64,000 nucleotides of DNA from Zea mays (lineage: Eukaryota > Streptophyta > Magnoliopsida > Poales > Poaceae). Location: the NCBI RefSeq assembly GCF_902167145.1, contig NC_050096.1, forward strand, positions 181,943,825 to 182,007,824. The letters are read 5' to 3'. The notes under the pieces were generated by a model that was not told the origin of the DNA, made no database searches, and was given only the letters and a program-made list of their open reading frames with translations. Shown piece after piece: positions 10,693 through 22,277 of the stretch. Within the stretch, counting starts at the first letter, position 1; each line of letters begins with the position of its first letter. The position numbers were made by a program, and so were the translations under genes.

Positions 10693-10926
10693 TTGGCTGC
10701 TTATGTGTACTCCGTCGTTTCCAGGATCCGCTTTTCGAAGTAGTCAAAAAGCACGAAAGAAATTCTGCTAAAAAGAGATCCTTTTTCGAGGAAAATTTCG
10801 ACGCAGAGGGGGTCTCCCCCCTTTTAGCCCCCGAGGGAGGGTCGGGCTTTGCCGAGGCGAGGCCGACCCTTCCTTGATGACTAAACTTTGCGTGGGTGCG
10901 AGGTATATGAACAACTTGAAAATATC

Positions 10927-13900
10927 TTAAGGGTAGAAGCGACGTAGTTGTTTGATGTTCCAAGCGTTGTCGTAGATCTCGCCTTGATTGTTGGCCAGCT
11001 TGTATGTTCCGGGCTTCAGAACTTTGGCGATGACGAATGGCCCCTCCCAGGGGGGCATGAGTTTGTGCCTCCCTCGGGCGTCTTGCCGCAGCCGAAGCAC
11101 CAGGTCGCCCACATGGAGGTCTCGGGGCCGGACCCCTCGGGCGTGGTAGCGTCGCAGGGTCTGCTGGTACCGCGCCGAGTGTAGTAAGGCCTTGTCCCGA
11201 GCCTCTTCCAGCTGGTCCAGCGATTCTTCTCGGCTAGCTTGGTTGCTTTGATCGTTGTAGGCCCTCGTCCTCGGGGAGCCGTATTCCAGGTCAGTGGGCA
11301 AGATGGCCTCGGCCCCGTAGACCAGGAAGAACGGCGTGAAACCCGTGGCTCGGCTCGGCGTCGTCCTCAGGCTCCAGACCACCGAGGGGAGTTCCTTCAT
11401 CCATCGCTTGCCGAACTTGTTGAGGCCGTTGTGAATCCGGGGCTTGAGCCCTTGTAGAATCATGCCGTTGGCACGCTCTACTTGCCCATTCGACATGGGA
11501 TGAGCCACGGTGGCCCAGTCCACCCGGATGTGGTGATCCTCGCAAAAATCCAAGAATTTTTTGTCGGTGAACTGGGTACCGTTGTCGGTGATGATGGAGT
11601 TTGGGACCCCGAAGCGATGGATGATGTTGGTGAAGAACGCCACCGCCTGCTCGGACCTGATGCTGTTCAGGGGTCGGACCTCGATCCACTTGGAGAATTT
11701 GTCGATGGCGACCAGCAGGTGCGTGTAGCCCCCGGGCGCCTTCTGCAAGGGACCGACGAGGTCCAGACCCCATACAGTAAAGGGCCAGGTGATGGGTATC
11801 GTCTACAGAGCCTGAGTGGGCAGGTGGGTCTGCTTCGCATAGAATTGGCACCCTTCGCAGGTGCGGACAATTCTAGTGGCGTCAGCCACCGCCGTTGGCC
11901 AGTAGAAGCCTTGCCGGAAAGCATTCCCGACAAGGGCTCGAGGCGCTGCATGATGGCCGCAAGCCCCCGAGTGTATTTCTTGCAGGAGTTCCTGACCTTC
12001 GGCGATGGAGATGCATCGCTGGAGGATGCCCGAGGGGCTCCGGTGGTAGAGCTCCTCCTCATCGCCCAGCAAGACGAACGACTTGGCGCGTCGAGCTACC
12101 CGCCGAGCCTCGGCTTGGTCGAGGGGTAGCTCTCCCTGGCGGAGATATCGCAGGTACGGGGCCTGCCAATTTCGATCAGGCGTGGCCCCGCTCTGCTCCT
12201 CCTCGACGTTCAGTGCCTCGGCTTCGGGGGCCGAGGGTACCTTGGGCTGAACCGAGGACGCCCCGGGCCGAGCCGAGGGTGCCTCGGGCCGTGCCGAGGT
12301 TGCCTCGGGCTCGGGCGAGTCGTCGATCTTGACGGAGGGTTGATGCAGATCCCGGGAGAAGACGTCCGGGGGAACCGTTGTTCGCCCCGAGGCTATTTCA
12401 GCCAGCTCGTCCGCAGTCTCGTTGTAGCGCCGAGCGATGTGGTTGAGCTCGAGCCCGAAGAACTTGTCTTCCAGGCGCCGAACCTCATCGCAGTAGGCCT
12501 CCATCTTCGGGTCGCGGCAGTGGGAGTTCTTCATGACTTGGTCGATGACGAGCTGCGAGTCACCGCGGGCGTCGAGGCGTCTGACCCCTAGCTCGATGGC
12601 GATCCGCAACCCGTTGACCAGAGCCTCGTACTCAGCCACATTGTTGGACGCCGGGAAATGGAGGCGTAGCACGTAGCGTAGGTGCTTCCCGAGGGGCGAG
12701 ATGAAGAGCAGGCCCGCGCCGGCTCCCGTCTTCATCAGCGACCCGTCGAAAAACATGGTCCAGAGCTCCGGTTGGATCGGAGCCGTCGGTAGCTGGGTGT
12801 CGACCCATTCGGCTACGAAGTCCGCCAACACCTGGGACTTGATGGCCTTCCGAGGGGCGAACGAGATTGTTTCGCCCATGATTTCCACCGCCCACTTTGC
12901 GATCCTGCCCGAGGCCTCTCGGCACTGGATGATCTCCCCCAGGGGGAAGGATGACACCATAGTTACCGGATGAGACTCGAAGTAGTGTCGTAACTTCCGC
13001 CTCGTCAGGATCACAGCATACAGCAGCTTCTGAACTTGTGGGTAGCGGATCTTGGTCTCGGACAGTACCTCGCTGACGAAGTAGATTGGCCTCTGAACGG
13101 GCAATGCATGCCCTTCCTCTTGCCTCTCGACCACAATCGCGGCGCTAACCACCTGAGTGGTAGCGGCGACGTAGACCAAGAGGGCTTCTCCATCAGCTGG
13201 GGGCACCAAGACAGGCGCCTTTGTAAGGAGCGCCTTCAGGTTCCCGAGGGCTTCCTCGGCCTCAGGGGTCCAAGCGAAACACTCGGTCTTCCTTAAGAGG
13301 CGGTACAGAGGTAGACCTCTTTTGCCGAGGCGTGAGATGAAGCGGCTCAGGGCCGCGAGACATCCCATGACCCTCTGTACGCCTTTTAAGTCCTTGATGG
13401 GTCCCATGCTGGTGATAGCTGCGATCTTCTCTGGGTTGGCTTCGATGCCTCGCTCTGAGACGATGAACCCCAGGAGCATGCCCCGGGGCACCCCGAAGAC
13501 ACACTTCTCAGGATTGAGCTTGACTCCTTTCGCCTTGAGACATCGGAATGTCACTTCAAGGTCGAAGAGGAGGTCGGAAGCCTTCCTTGTCTTGACTACG
13601 ATGTCATCGACGTAGGCCTCGACTGTGCGACCGATGTGTTCGTCGAACACATGGTTCATGCACCGCTGGTACGTCGCGCCCGCATTCCTCAAACCGAACG
13701 GCATGGTGACATAGCAGTACATGCCGAACGGCGTGATGAAAGAAGTCGCGAGTTGGTCGGACTCTTTCATCCGGATCTGGTGATACCCTGAGTAGGCATC
13801 GAGGAAGGACAGGGTTTCGCACCCAGCAGTGGAATCCACGATTTGATCGATGCGAGGCAGAGGGTAGGGAACCTTCGGACATGCTTTGTTGAGACCGGTG

Positions 13901-14196
13901 TAGTCTACACACATCCGCCATTTCCCCCCTTTCTTCCTTACAAGCACAGGGTTGGCAAGCCATTCGGGATGGAATACCTCTTTGATGAACCCTACTGCCA
14001 TTAGCTTGTGGATCTCCTCGCCTATCACTCTGCGCTTCTCCTCGTCGAATCGGCGCAGAGGCTGCCTGACGGGTCGGGCTCCGGCCCGAATATCCAGCGA
14101 GTGCTCGGCGACATCCCTCGGTATGCCGGGCATGTCCGAGGGACTCCACGCAAAGACGTCGGCGTTTGCGCGGAGAAAGTCGACGAGCACTGCTTC
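10927..14196 (-). pseudogene. pol: pol polyprotein of Gypsy-1 (RT, RNase H, aRNase H, integrase), one nonsense codon
   Basis: Reading continues in frame from the codon after the gag UAG. It encodes the enzymes for reverse transcription and integration. Approximate residue positions: reverse transcriptase 40-250 with catalytic YVDD near 195; retroviral-type RNase H about 330-460; archaeal-type RNase H starting MFFDGS near 483; integrase zinc finger (HHAAPRA...CEGC) about 745-790; DDE core with LDLVG near 810, TDNGTQF near 868 and NGQVERANG near 905; C-terminal GPFVIAKV segment. A TAG at 11803-11805, probably from CAG, lies between zinc finger and core; the same frame then continues to the natural stop at 10927. 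Without readthrough or repair the integrase core is not made. Confidence 0.92.
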
Positions 14197-14199
14197 CTA
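14197..14199 (-). promoter_or_regulatory. UAG between gag-pro and pol, candidate readthrough site
   Basis: The codons are CCC AAA TAG GAA GCA, with pol in the same frame on the far side. Gypsy-2 has CCC AAA TAG AAA GCA at 27750-27764. Conservation of the stop and of the frame suggests programmed stop-codon suppression for making Gag-Pol, as described for several plant LTR retrotransposons. No downstream structure was analysed. Confidence 0.6.
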
Positions 14200-17100
14200 T
14201 TTGGGGTCGAGCCCGGAACCAATCCGGATCTGCTTGGAGGTGTCGCCACTGGGGTCGAGAGGGACGGCCTTAACCGTCTCCGCTGGCTCGAAGTTGCTGG
14301 CATGACGCTTCACGTCCGGCACCTCTTTGGAGGGGTTCTTCAGGTCGGCGATGAGGGCCTCGGACTCAGCGAGGGCCTCGGCGCACTCCACGCACTCCAC
14401 GTCGCATTCGAACGCGTGTTTGTACGTGGGGCCAACGGTGATGACCCCGTTGGGGCCCGGCATCTTGAGCTTCAGGTAGGTGTAGTTGGGGACGGCCATG
14501 AACTTCGCGTAGCATGGCCTCCCCAGTACAGCGTGGTAGGTTCCTCGGAACCCGACCACCTCGAACGTCAAGGTCTCCCTTTGGAAGTTGGTGGGCGTTC
14601 CGAAGCAAACGGGAAGGTCAAGCCGTCCGAGGGGCTGGACGCGCTTCCCAGGGATGATCCCGTGGAAGGGCGCAGCGCCTGCCCGGACGGAGGACAGATC
14701 GACGCGCAGGAGCCTGAGGGTCTCGGCGTAGATGATGTTGAGGCAGCTGCCCCCATCCATCAGGACCTTGGTGAGCCTGACATTGCCGATGATGGGGTCG
14801 ACGACGAGCGGGTATTTCCCCGGGCTCGGCACGTGGTCGGGGTGGTCGGCCTGGTCGAAGGTGATGGGCTTGTCGGACCAGTCTAGGTAGACTGGCGCCG
14901 CCACCTTCACCGAGCAGACCTCCCGGCGCTCTTGCTTGCGATGCCGAGCCGAGGCATTCGCCGTATGCCCACCGTAGATCATGAAGCAGTCGCGGACCTC
15001 GGGGAACTCTCCTGCTTGGTGATCTTCGTTCTTGTCGTCGTCGCGGGCCCTGCCACCCTCTGCGGGTGGCCCGGCCCTGTGGAAGTGGCGCCGAAGCATG
15101 ACGCACTCCTCAAGGGTGTGCTTGACGGGCCCCTGATGGTAGGGGCACGGCTCCTTGAGCATCTTGTCGAAGAGGTTAGCACCTCCGGGGGGCTTCCGAG
15201 GGTTCTTGTACTCGGCGGCGGCGACAAGGTCCGTGTCAGCGGCGTCGCGTTTCGATTGCGACTTCTTCTTGCCCTTCTTCTTGGCGCCGCGCGGAGTAGA
15301 CGCCTCGGGAGCCTCTTCCGATGGGCGGCCCTGGGGCTGCTTGTCCTTTCGGAAGATAGCCTCAACCGCGTCCTGGCCAGAGGCGAACTTGGTGGCGATG
15401 TCCATCAGCTCGCTCGCCCTGGTGGGGGTCTTGCGACCCAACTTACTCACCAGGTCGCGGCAGGTGGTGCCGGCAAGGAACGCGCCGATGACATCCGAGT
15501 CGGTGATGTTGGGCAGCTCGGTGCGCTGCTTCGAGAATCGCCAGATGTAGTCCCGGAGAGACTCTCCCGGCTGTTGCCGGCAGCTCCGGAGGTCCCAGGA
15601 ATTCCCGGGGCGCACGTACGTGCCCTGGAAATTGCCGGCGAAGGCTTGGACCAAGTCGTCCCAGTTGGAGACCTGTCCCGGAGGCAGGTGCTCCAACCAG
15701 GCGCGAGCAGTGTCGGAGAGGAACAGGGGAAGGTTGCGGATGATGAGGTTGTCGTCGTCCGTTCCTCCCAGTTGGCAGGCCAGGCGGTAGTCCGCGAGCC
15801 ACAGTTCCGGCCTCGTTTCCCCCGAGTACTTTGTGATAGTAGTCGGGGGTCGGAACCGGGTCGGGAACGGCGCCCGTCGGATGGCCCGACTGAAGGCCTG
15901 CGGACCGGGTGGTTCGGGCGAGGGACTCTGATCCTCCCCGCTGTCGTAGCGCCCCCCACGCCTGGGGTGGTAGCCTCGGCGCACCCTTTCGTCGAGGTGG
16001 GCCCGACGGTCGCGACGGTGGTGCTCGTTGCCGAGGCGGCCCGGGGCCGCAGGCGCGGTGTTGCGCGTGCGCCCGGTGTAGACCGAGGCTTCCCACATGA
16101 ATCGGGAAGTCGCGGCGTGAGGTTCCGAGGGGTATCCCTGCCTCCGGGAGGCAGTGCTCTCGGCCCGTCGGGCCGCAGCGCCTTCCAGGAGATTCTTGAG
16201 CTCTCCCTGGATTCGCCGACCCTCGGTGATTGATGACTCCGGCATCGCGCGGAGGAGCATCGCTGCGGCTGCCAGGTTCTGACCAACCCCGCTGGATGCG
16301 GGCGGCGGCCTGACCCTGACATCGTTGGCGACGCGGTGCTGGAGACCCTGGGGCAGGTGACGTATTTCTCTGGCCGGGGGTTGGCCCGCCCGTACCTGCC
16401 CGACGTCCCGGCGGATCGTCTCAAGCGCCCCTGTTCCCTCGTCGAGCCTGGCCTGCGCCCCGCGGACTTGCTCGAGCTGTGGGTCGTGACCCCCCGCCGG
16501 AACGGGGACCACAGCTAGCTCCCGCGGGATGTCGGCGCGAGGCACCGGCCTAGGAAAATCACCATCCTCTGGCATGCCAAGATGGTTTCCTTTGGAGGGA
16601 TCCCCTAGCTCGACGTGGAAACATTCGTGGCTTGGGCCGCAGTCCTCGTCGTCAAGGCTGCGGCTTCCGTCGGAACAGTCGGAGAGGCAGTAGTCACATG
16701 CGGTCATGAAGTCCCGCATGGTACTGGGGTTGCCAAATCCAGAGAAATCCCAACAGATGCTGGGATCGTCATCTTCCTCGGACCCAGAGGGCCCGTAGGT
16801 CGAGACGTCCGTCAATCGGTCCCAAGGCGACCGCATACGAAACCCCAGTGGGGTTGCACTCGCCTCAATGAGAGCGCCCGCCAAAGCGTGGTCGCTTGGC
16901 GGGTTGAGGCCGAGTCGAAAAGACGTAGGATGGGAATTAGTCAGTACCTTTTGGTCGACGCGGAGCAACGTAGTCACATCGGGGACTGGTTGCACCGTCA
17001 TCTCAGGTACGAGGGCGACGTCCTGCAAGCTCTCCGCGAGTGCGCCGGCGTCGTCCACTTGCTCGGGATTGGCGTGTCGCGGGGGGACGGCGCTCGCCTT

Positions 17101-17445
17101 CGTCCCGAACGCGAGGTCGACGCCCGGCGTGCCTTCCGTCGGGGCGCTGGGGACGTCGATTCGCTCGACAGCCGATGAAGCGCGGCCTCCCGCTTGGCCT
17201 TGGTTGCCCCGCCTCCTCCTCCGTTGGCGGGGGAGAGGACGGGGCGAGCTCGAATGTTGTTCTTCCATCGCGCGGGGAAGATGTCGTCGGTTCCGCCGCC
17301 GGCGGGCGGGATGTCGGCCGCCATTGTCGTTGTCGCGTGGCGGTGGAAGGAGTATCATGTCGTAGCTGCCGTCGAAGGACATGAACTCAAGACTCCCGAA
17401 ACGGAGCACCGTCCCGGGCCGGAGAGGATGCTGGAGATTGCCCAT
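14197..17445 (-). CDS. gag-pro: gag-protease polyprotein of Gypsy-1
   Basis: The product is 1082 residues, starting at MGNLQHPL. This ATG (17445) lies about 60 nt after the LTR and is also present in Gypsy-2 (24509), so it is preferred over the upstream open frame that runs into the LTR. Order: Pro/Arg-rich N-terminal half of unknown role; retrotransposon gag domain about residues 530-700 (WLADYRLACQLGG, WLEHLPP); a Lys-rich linker; a Cys/His motif CPYHQGPVKHTLEEC near 765; an aspartic protease with VLMDGGSCLNIIY near 895, where DGGS replaces the usual DSG/DTG as in other Tat elements. It ends at TAG 14197-14199, after which pol follows in the same frame. No internal lesion was seen. Confidence 0.9.
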   Translation of the reverse strand: MGNLQHPLRPGTVLRFGSLEFMSFDGSYDMILLPPPRDNDNGGRHPARRRRNRRHLPRAMEEQHSSSPRPLPRQRRRRRGNQGQAGGRASSAVERIDVPSAPTEGTPGVDLAFGTKASAVPPRHANPEQVDDAGALAESLQDVALVPEMTVQPVPDVTTLLRVDQKVLTNSHPTSFRLGLNPPSDHALAGALIEASATPLGFRMRSPWDRLTDVSTYGPSGSEEDDDPSICWDFSGFGNPSTMRDFMTACDYCLSDCSDGSRSLDDEDCGPSHECFHVELGDPSKGNHLGMPEDGDFPRPVPRADIPRELAVVPVPAGGHDPQLEQVRGAQARLDEGTGALETIRRDVGQVRAGQPPAREIRHLPQGLQHRVANDVRVRPPPASSGVGQNLAAAAMLLRAMPESSITEGRRIQGELKNLLEGAAARRAESTASRRQGYPSEPHAATSRFMWEASVYTGRTRNTAPAAPGRLGNEHHRRDRRAHLDERVRRGYHPRRGGRYDSGEDQSPSPEPPGPQAFSRAIRRAPFPTRFRPPTTITKYSGETRPELWLADYRLACQLGGTDDDNLIIRNLPLFLSDTARAWLEHLPPGQVSNWDDLVQAFAGNFQGTYVRPGNSWDLRSCRQQPGESLRDYIWRFSKQRTELPNITDSDVIGAFLAGTTCRDLVSKLGRKTPTRASELMDIATKFASGQDAVEAIFRKDKQPQGRPSEEAPEASTPRGAKKKGKKKSQSKRDAADTDLVAAAEYKNPRKPPGGANLFDKMLKEPCPYHQGPVKHTLEECVMLRRHFHRAGPPAEGGRARDDDKNEDHQAGEFPEVRDCFMIYGGHTANASARHRKQERREVCSVKVAAPVYLDWSDKPITFDQADHPDHVPSPGKYPLVVDPIIGNVRLTKVLMDGGSCLNIIYAETLRLLRVDLSSVRAGAAPFHGIIPGKRVQPLGRLDLPVCFGTPTNFQRETLTFEVVGFRGTYHAVLGRPCYAKFMAVPNYTYLKLKMPGPNGVITVGPTYKHAFECDVECVECAEALAESEALIADLKNPSKEVPDVKRHASNFEPAETVKAVPLDPSGDTSKQIRIGSGLDPK

Positions 17446-17485
17446 CTGGAGCTTGACAGGAAGCTGTTCGTCAGCACGCAGCAGG

Positions 17486-17505
17486 CCCCTACCTGGCGCG
17501 CCAAC
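17486..17505 (-). promoter_or_regulatory. primer-binding region of Gypsy-1
   Basis: In element orientation GTTGGCGCGCCAGGTAGGGG directly follows the 5' LTR. It is identical in Gypsy-2 (24449-24468). The priming tRNA was not identified. Confidence 0.65.
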
Positions 17506-19238
17506 TGTCGGCGTTTCGAGACCGGGGGGTCCCTGAGCCGACGAGTGAGTGTGCCGCGTGCCCCCAGCCCAGATGGGTCGAGCGCGTGGGCGAGCGCGAA
17601 GGGGGGAGAAGCGAGGTGGCCGGAGACGGGCGTGAGAGAGGTGGAGATCCCGCGGCCTTCGTGTTCGTCCCGCGCCCAGGTCGGGTGCGCTTGCAGTAGG
17701 GGGTTGCAAGCGTCCACGCGGGTGAGGGAAGCGAGCGGCCCCGAGAGAGCGCCTGTCCCGTCCTCGTCCCCGCGCGGCCAACCTTCTCTAAGAAGGCCCT
17801 GGTCCTTCCTTTTATAGGCGTAAGGAGAGGATCCAGGTGTACAATGGGGGTGTAGCTGAGTGCTACGTGTCTAGCGGAGGGAGAGCTAGCGCCCTAAGTA
17901 CATGCCAATGTGGCAGCCGGAGAGATCTTGGCACCCTGCTGGCGTGATGTCGTGGCTGTCGGAGGAGCAACGGAGCCTGGCGGAGGGACAGCTGTCGGAG
18001 CGGTCGAGTCCTTGCTGACGTCCCCCTGCTTCCGTAAGAGAGCTGAGAGCCGCCGTCGTCACAGAGCTTGTGGGGCGCCATCATTGCCCATCTGGCGGAG
18101 CTAGCCAGATGGGACACCGGTCTTGTTCTCTGTGACCCGAGTCGGCTCGGGGTAGGATGATGATGGCGCTTTCCGTTGACGTGGCGGGCCTGTGCCCTAG
18201 GTCGGGCGACGTGGGGGCTCCTCCGAAGCCGAGGTCGAGTCTGTCTTCCGTGGCCGAGGCCGAGGCCGAGCCCCTTGGTCGGGCGAGGCGGAGATCGTTC
18301 GGCAGAGGCCAGAGCGGAGTCCGAGCCCTGGGGTCGGGCGAGGCGGAGTTCGTCGTCTTCCGGGGCCGAGCCCGAGTCTGAGCCCTGGGTCGGGCGGAGC
18401 GGAGTTCGCCGTCTTCCGGGTCTTAGCCCAAGTCCGAGCCCTGGGTCGGGCGGAACGGTGCTCGCCGTCTTCCGGGTCTTAGCCCGAGTCCGAGCCCTGG
18501 GTTGGGCGGAGCGGAGTTCGCCGTCTTCCGGGTCTTAGCCCGAGTCCGAGCCCTGGGTCGGGCGGAGCGGAGTTCGCCGTCTTCCGGGGCTTAGCCCGAG
18601 TCCGAGCCCTGGGTCGGGCGGAGCGGAGTTCGCCGTCTTCCGGGTCTTAGCCTGAGTCCGAGCCCTGGGTCGTGCGGAGCGGAGTTCGCCGTCTTCCGGG
18701 ACTTAGCCCGAGTCCGAGCCCTGGGTCGGGCGGAGCGGAGCTTCCTATGGCGCCTTTGGCAAGGCCTGACTGCCTGTCAGACTCACTCTGTCGAGTGGCA
18801 CTGCAGTCGGAGTGGCGCAGGCGGCGCTGTCCTTCTGTCAGACCGGTCAGTGGAGCGGCGGAGTGACGACGGTCACTTCGGCTCTGCCGGGGGGCGCGCG
18901 TCAGGATAGAGGTGTCAGGCCACCTTTGCGTTAAATGCTCCTGCAACTCGGTCAGTCGGTGCGGCGATTTAGTCAGGGTTGCTTCTTAATGAAGCCAAGG
19001 CCTCGGGCGAGCCGGAGATGTGTCCGCCGTTAAAAGGGGGGCCTCGGGCGAGACGGAAGTCCCTCGAGGTCGGCTGCCCTTGTCCGAGGCTAGGCTCGGG
19101 CGAAGCGTGATCGAGTCACTCGTATGGACTGATCCCTGACTTAATCGCACCCATCAGGCCTCTGCAGCTTTATGCTGATGGGGGTTACCAGCTGAGAATT
19201 AGGCGTCTTGAGGGTACCCCTAATTATGGTCCCCGACA
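17506..19238 (-). repeat. 5' LTR of Gypsy-1
   Basis: This is 1733 bp, with element-orientation ends TGTCGGGGACC and CGCCGACA. It is the same length as both Gypsy-2 LTRs. It contains six TTAGCC units of the 56-bp minisatellite (18420-18720) and a TATA box at 17810-17816 (minus strand CCTATAAAAGG). Confidence 0.93.
17810..17816 (-). promoter_or_regulatory. TATA box of the Gypsy-1 5' LTR
   Basis: CCTATAAAAGGAAGG reads on the minus strand. It is conserved in all four LTRs of this family (5462-5468, 17810-17816, 24139-24145, 34533-34539). Transcription would start shortly downstream, near CCAGGGCC. Confidence 0.7.
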
Positions 19239-22085
19239 AATACAGAAATGACAATGTAAGATAAGAGCCTTGCGTCAACACCTTCGAGGTTGGGCCAAGA
19301 ACACAGATGGATCACGTCGAAGGGAGAAGTCTCGACTCACTCAAAAACTTGACGAGTTAGATAAAAAGGCAGAGACATCTCAACTTTCGCCAAATGAGCT
19401 AGCACTAAAAATATATATATTGATGAAAGACTTGCTACTATCTTAAGAGAAGAGGAAATTTGTTTCTTTCAGTGAGTGAAAGTTAAACATCTTCTTGAAG
19501 GGGACAATAACACTAAATACTTTCAGTCAGTTGTCAATAGCAAACATCAAAAACAAAGAATTTATAGCCTTGAGGACAATGACGGGACTCGTATTGAAGA
19601 GGTTGACCTCAAAAGCCATATCACTAATTTCTATAAAGGCATGTTTGGGAAGCCGAATCAAAACTCAATATCGCTGGAGGAATCGATTACTCACAATATC
19701 TCCCAGGTTTCAGATATCGAAAATGCAATTTTGATGGCGCCCTTCATTGTTGATGAGGTCCGTGAGGCTATTTTTCACATGGAACATAATAAAGCTCCTC
19801 GACCATATGGTTTTTCGGCTGAGTTTTACCAGGTGTTTTAGGAAATAATAAAAGATGATTTACTAGCCTTGTTCATGGAATTTCACAATGGCACTCTCCC
19901 TGTCTATAGTCTTAATTTTGGGATTATTACTCTTTTACCTAAGAAATGTAATGCCTAAAAAAAACAAGATTATCGGCACATTTGCTTCTTAATGTTAGTT
20001 TTAACATAATTACTAAAGTCCTGACGAACAGAATTGGAGTGGTTGCAGACAAGATTATTAATCCCTCGCAAACTGCTTTTATGCCTGGTCGCAATATTCT
20101 TGAAGGCGTAATTGTACTTCACAAGACTATTCATGAAATTCATAGGAAAAAATGAATGGAGTGATTCTAAAGTTGGATTTGGAAAAAGCTTATGATAAGG
20201 TAAAATTGTCCTTCCTCCAACAAGCTATGCGAATGAAAGGTTTCTCGCAGAAATGGTGTGATTGGGTTCAGTCAATTGTCTCTGGCGGACATGTGGGGGT
20301 TAAAGTTAATGATGAAATTGGCCCTTTCTTTTCTACTCATAAGGGTCTCCGTAAAGGTGATCCTCTCTCTCCAATCCTCTTTAATATAGTTGCGGACATG
20401 TTGCCAATTCTATTTTTAAGCAAAGGAAAATAACCAATTCACGGATGTGGTTCCTCATCTAGTGGATGGTGGACTTTCTATCCTCCAGTATGCGGATGAT
20501 ACTGTTGTTTTTTTGGATCATAACTTGGATCAAGCACGAAATGTGAAACTTCTCCTAACGGCTTTTGAGTAGATGTAAGGTTTGAAAATCAACTTTTACA
20601 AAAGTGAGCTTTTTTTGCTATGGGTTAGCTAAGGATCATGAAATGGATTATTCTTGTCTTTTTGGTTGTGGGATTGGTTCTTTTCCTCTCAAATACCTTG
20701 GAATTCCTATGACCCATCGCAGGTTACGAAATAGTGAGTGGCAGTGTGTTATTGATAGATTCGAAAAATGATTAGCTATGTGGAAAGGTAAATTACTTTC
20801 TTCCGACGGTCGTCTAGTGCTCATTAATTCAGTCTTAAGCAGCCTCCCTATTTTCATGATGTCCTTTTTTGAGGTGCCTATCGGGGTGTTAAAAAAACTA
20901 GATGCCACCCGCTCTCGGTTCTATTGGCAAAATGGCCAATTTAAAAAGAAATATAGACTTGCAAAATGGAATATTATTTGTCAACCTAAGGAGGTTGGTA
21001 GCTTGGGGGTAGCTAATCTAGCCACTAAGAACATTTGTTTACTCAGCAAGTGGCTCTTTAAGTTATTGAATCAAGACGGTACATGGCAACACCTTCTAAA
21101 AATAAATATTTAGGATCCAAATCACTTACTCAAGCTGTGAGAAAATCAGGAGACTCTCATTTCTTGGCCGGTCTCATGAATATTAAGCAAGAATTCTTGA
21201 GGTGGGGGAGGTTTCGAGTAGGTGACGGTCACACAATTAGGTTCTGGGATGACAGATGGATACTAGATAGACCGCTTAAGGTCATTTATCCAAACCTTTT
21301 TTAATATCGTGCGAAAAAGAAAGGTTTTAGTCAAAGATGTTATGAATGGAAATTTACCCAACCTTTCTTTTCGCAGAGCTATTGTAGGGGTGAAGCGGGT
21401 CGAGTGGCATAATTTATCAATTTTACTCGCATCTGTTCCTTTGGGACATTCGAAGGACAAATTCTTATGGGGACCTCACCGAAATGGAGTTTTCTCAGTC
21501 CAATCAATGTACCGCCTTTTAATGAATACTCCCACTTTAACCCATAATATGTTGCTTTGGAAACTAAAACTCCCTCTCAAAATTAAAAAACTCTTGTGGT
21601 ACTTAGTGAGAGGAGTTATTCTCAATAAAGTAAATTTAGCTAAACGTGGGTGGACAGGGAGTATGAAATGCTGCTTTTGTAATCAGAATGAGACTATTCA
21701 ACATATTTTTTGGATTGTTATCTTATCAGGAACATTTGGAGTATTATTTACTTTGCTTTCAACATAGAGAGACCCATCAATATTAATCATATAATTAAGA
21801 ATTGGGCTACTAACAAGGGAATAGCTCATTGGAAAAAACTTTTAATTGGAGTGGCGGCAATGTTTTGGTCTATTTGGTTGTGCCGCAATGATGTGGCCTT
21901 TAATTTTAAACCAATACCATCAATTTTGCAGGTTCTTTTCAGGGGGACGTATTGCTCAGACTCTAGAGATTATTGCAGAAACAAGATGCTCACCAAGAGA
22001 TTCTTGTGGTATGTCAATCCTTAGAGATGGTGGCAATGGAGATCCTTGCAAAACATGGTTGGAGTTCTAATGCTAGATTAAAGGA
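19239..22085 (+). pseudogene. LINE (L1-type) reverse-transcriptase region, degenerate
   Basis: This is the 3' half of a plant non-LTR retrotransposon ORF2. In order: linker KIRALRQHLRGWAKN (about 19257-19300, continued from 5121-5158); VKHLLEGDNNTKYFQ at about 19480; reverse-transcriptase motif LDLEKAYDKV at about 20172; GLRKGDPLSPILFNI at about 20344; catalytic YADD at 20489-20500; a zinc-binding zf-RVT segment CCFCNQNETIQHIFW at about 21670-21715; and the C-terminal CRNDVAFNFKPIPS segment to about 22000. Many stops and frameshifts break it (for example at 19840, 20431, 21112, 21302 and 21765), so it is old and inactive. The 5' half lies left of CACTA-1, outside the window. Confidence 0.88.
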
Positions 22086-22263
22086 CGCTTGATTCGAGAA
22101 CAGGTTCTTGTCAAGAATGTTATTTTTTTAATGATGCATGTTTTATTAATTTTCATTCTGCAATGCCGTATGTAGGAAACTACAAAAGGCTGGAACATTT
22201 TTGTTTCCATTATCAAAAAAATGTCTAAGAGACTTGCAGTGCGGTATTGGAGCTAAATCTCTA
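22086..22263 (+). other. probable 3' untranslated end of the LINE
   Basis: This is AT-rich sequence after the last recognisable LINE codons. No clear poly(A) tail is seen; the Helitron begins at 22264 after an A. Nothing else is recognised. Confidence 0.4.
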
Positions 22264-22277
22264 TCTCTACTACTTAT
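22264..22277 (+). mobile_element. Helitron 5' terminus
   Basis: TCTCTACTACTTAT is preceded by host A at 22263. Helitrons have no terminal inverted repeats, so the call rests on this consensus and on a matching 3' end at 48674. Confidence 0.65.

Larger units (their letters stand above)
6854..10926 (-). other. long 3' internal region of Gypsy-1, no recognised protein
   Basis: About 4 kb of GC-rich sequence separates the pol stop from the 3' LTR. 6854-8046 is homologous to 31897-33090 of Gypsy-2. From 8047 to about 9800 no counterpart is found in Gypsy-2, which carries an antisense accessory gene at this place. Near 10800-10880 similarity returns (the segment reading CATCAAGGAAGGGTCGGCC in element orientation). 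No gag, pol or env-like motif is visible. Confidence 0.6.
5159..19238 (-). mobile_element. Gypsy-1: Tat-lineage Ty3/gypsy LTR retrotransposon, nearly complete
   Basis: Both LTRs and the 5-bp duplication AATAC (5154-5158 and 19239-19243) are present, so both insertion borders are visible. In element order on the minus strand: 5' LTR 17506-19238, primer-binding region, gag-protease, UAG, pol with RT, RNase H, a second archaeal-type RNase H and integrase, a 4-kb 3' internal region, a purine-rich tract and the 3' LTR 5159-6834. The second RNase H before integrase is the hallmark of the Tat lineage. The LTRs differ mainly by one minisatellite unit and scattered substitutions, suggesting a recent insertion. 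One nonsense codon in pol is the only coding lesion noted besides the UAG. Confidence 0.93.

Noticed and set aside
14932..16233. Plus-strand ORF of 433 codons opposite to Gypsy-1 gag-protease
   Set aside because: It is the mirror of a GC-rich coding strand. The gag and protease motifs are on the minus strand and the plus-strand protein has no recognisable domain. Other long plus-strand frames at 11482-17817 and their counterparts in Gypsy-2 are shadows of the same kind.
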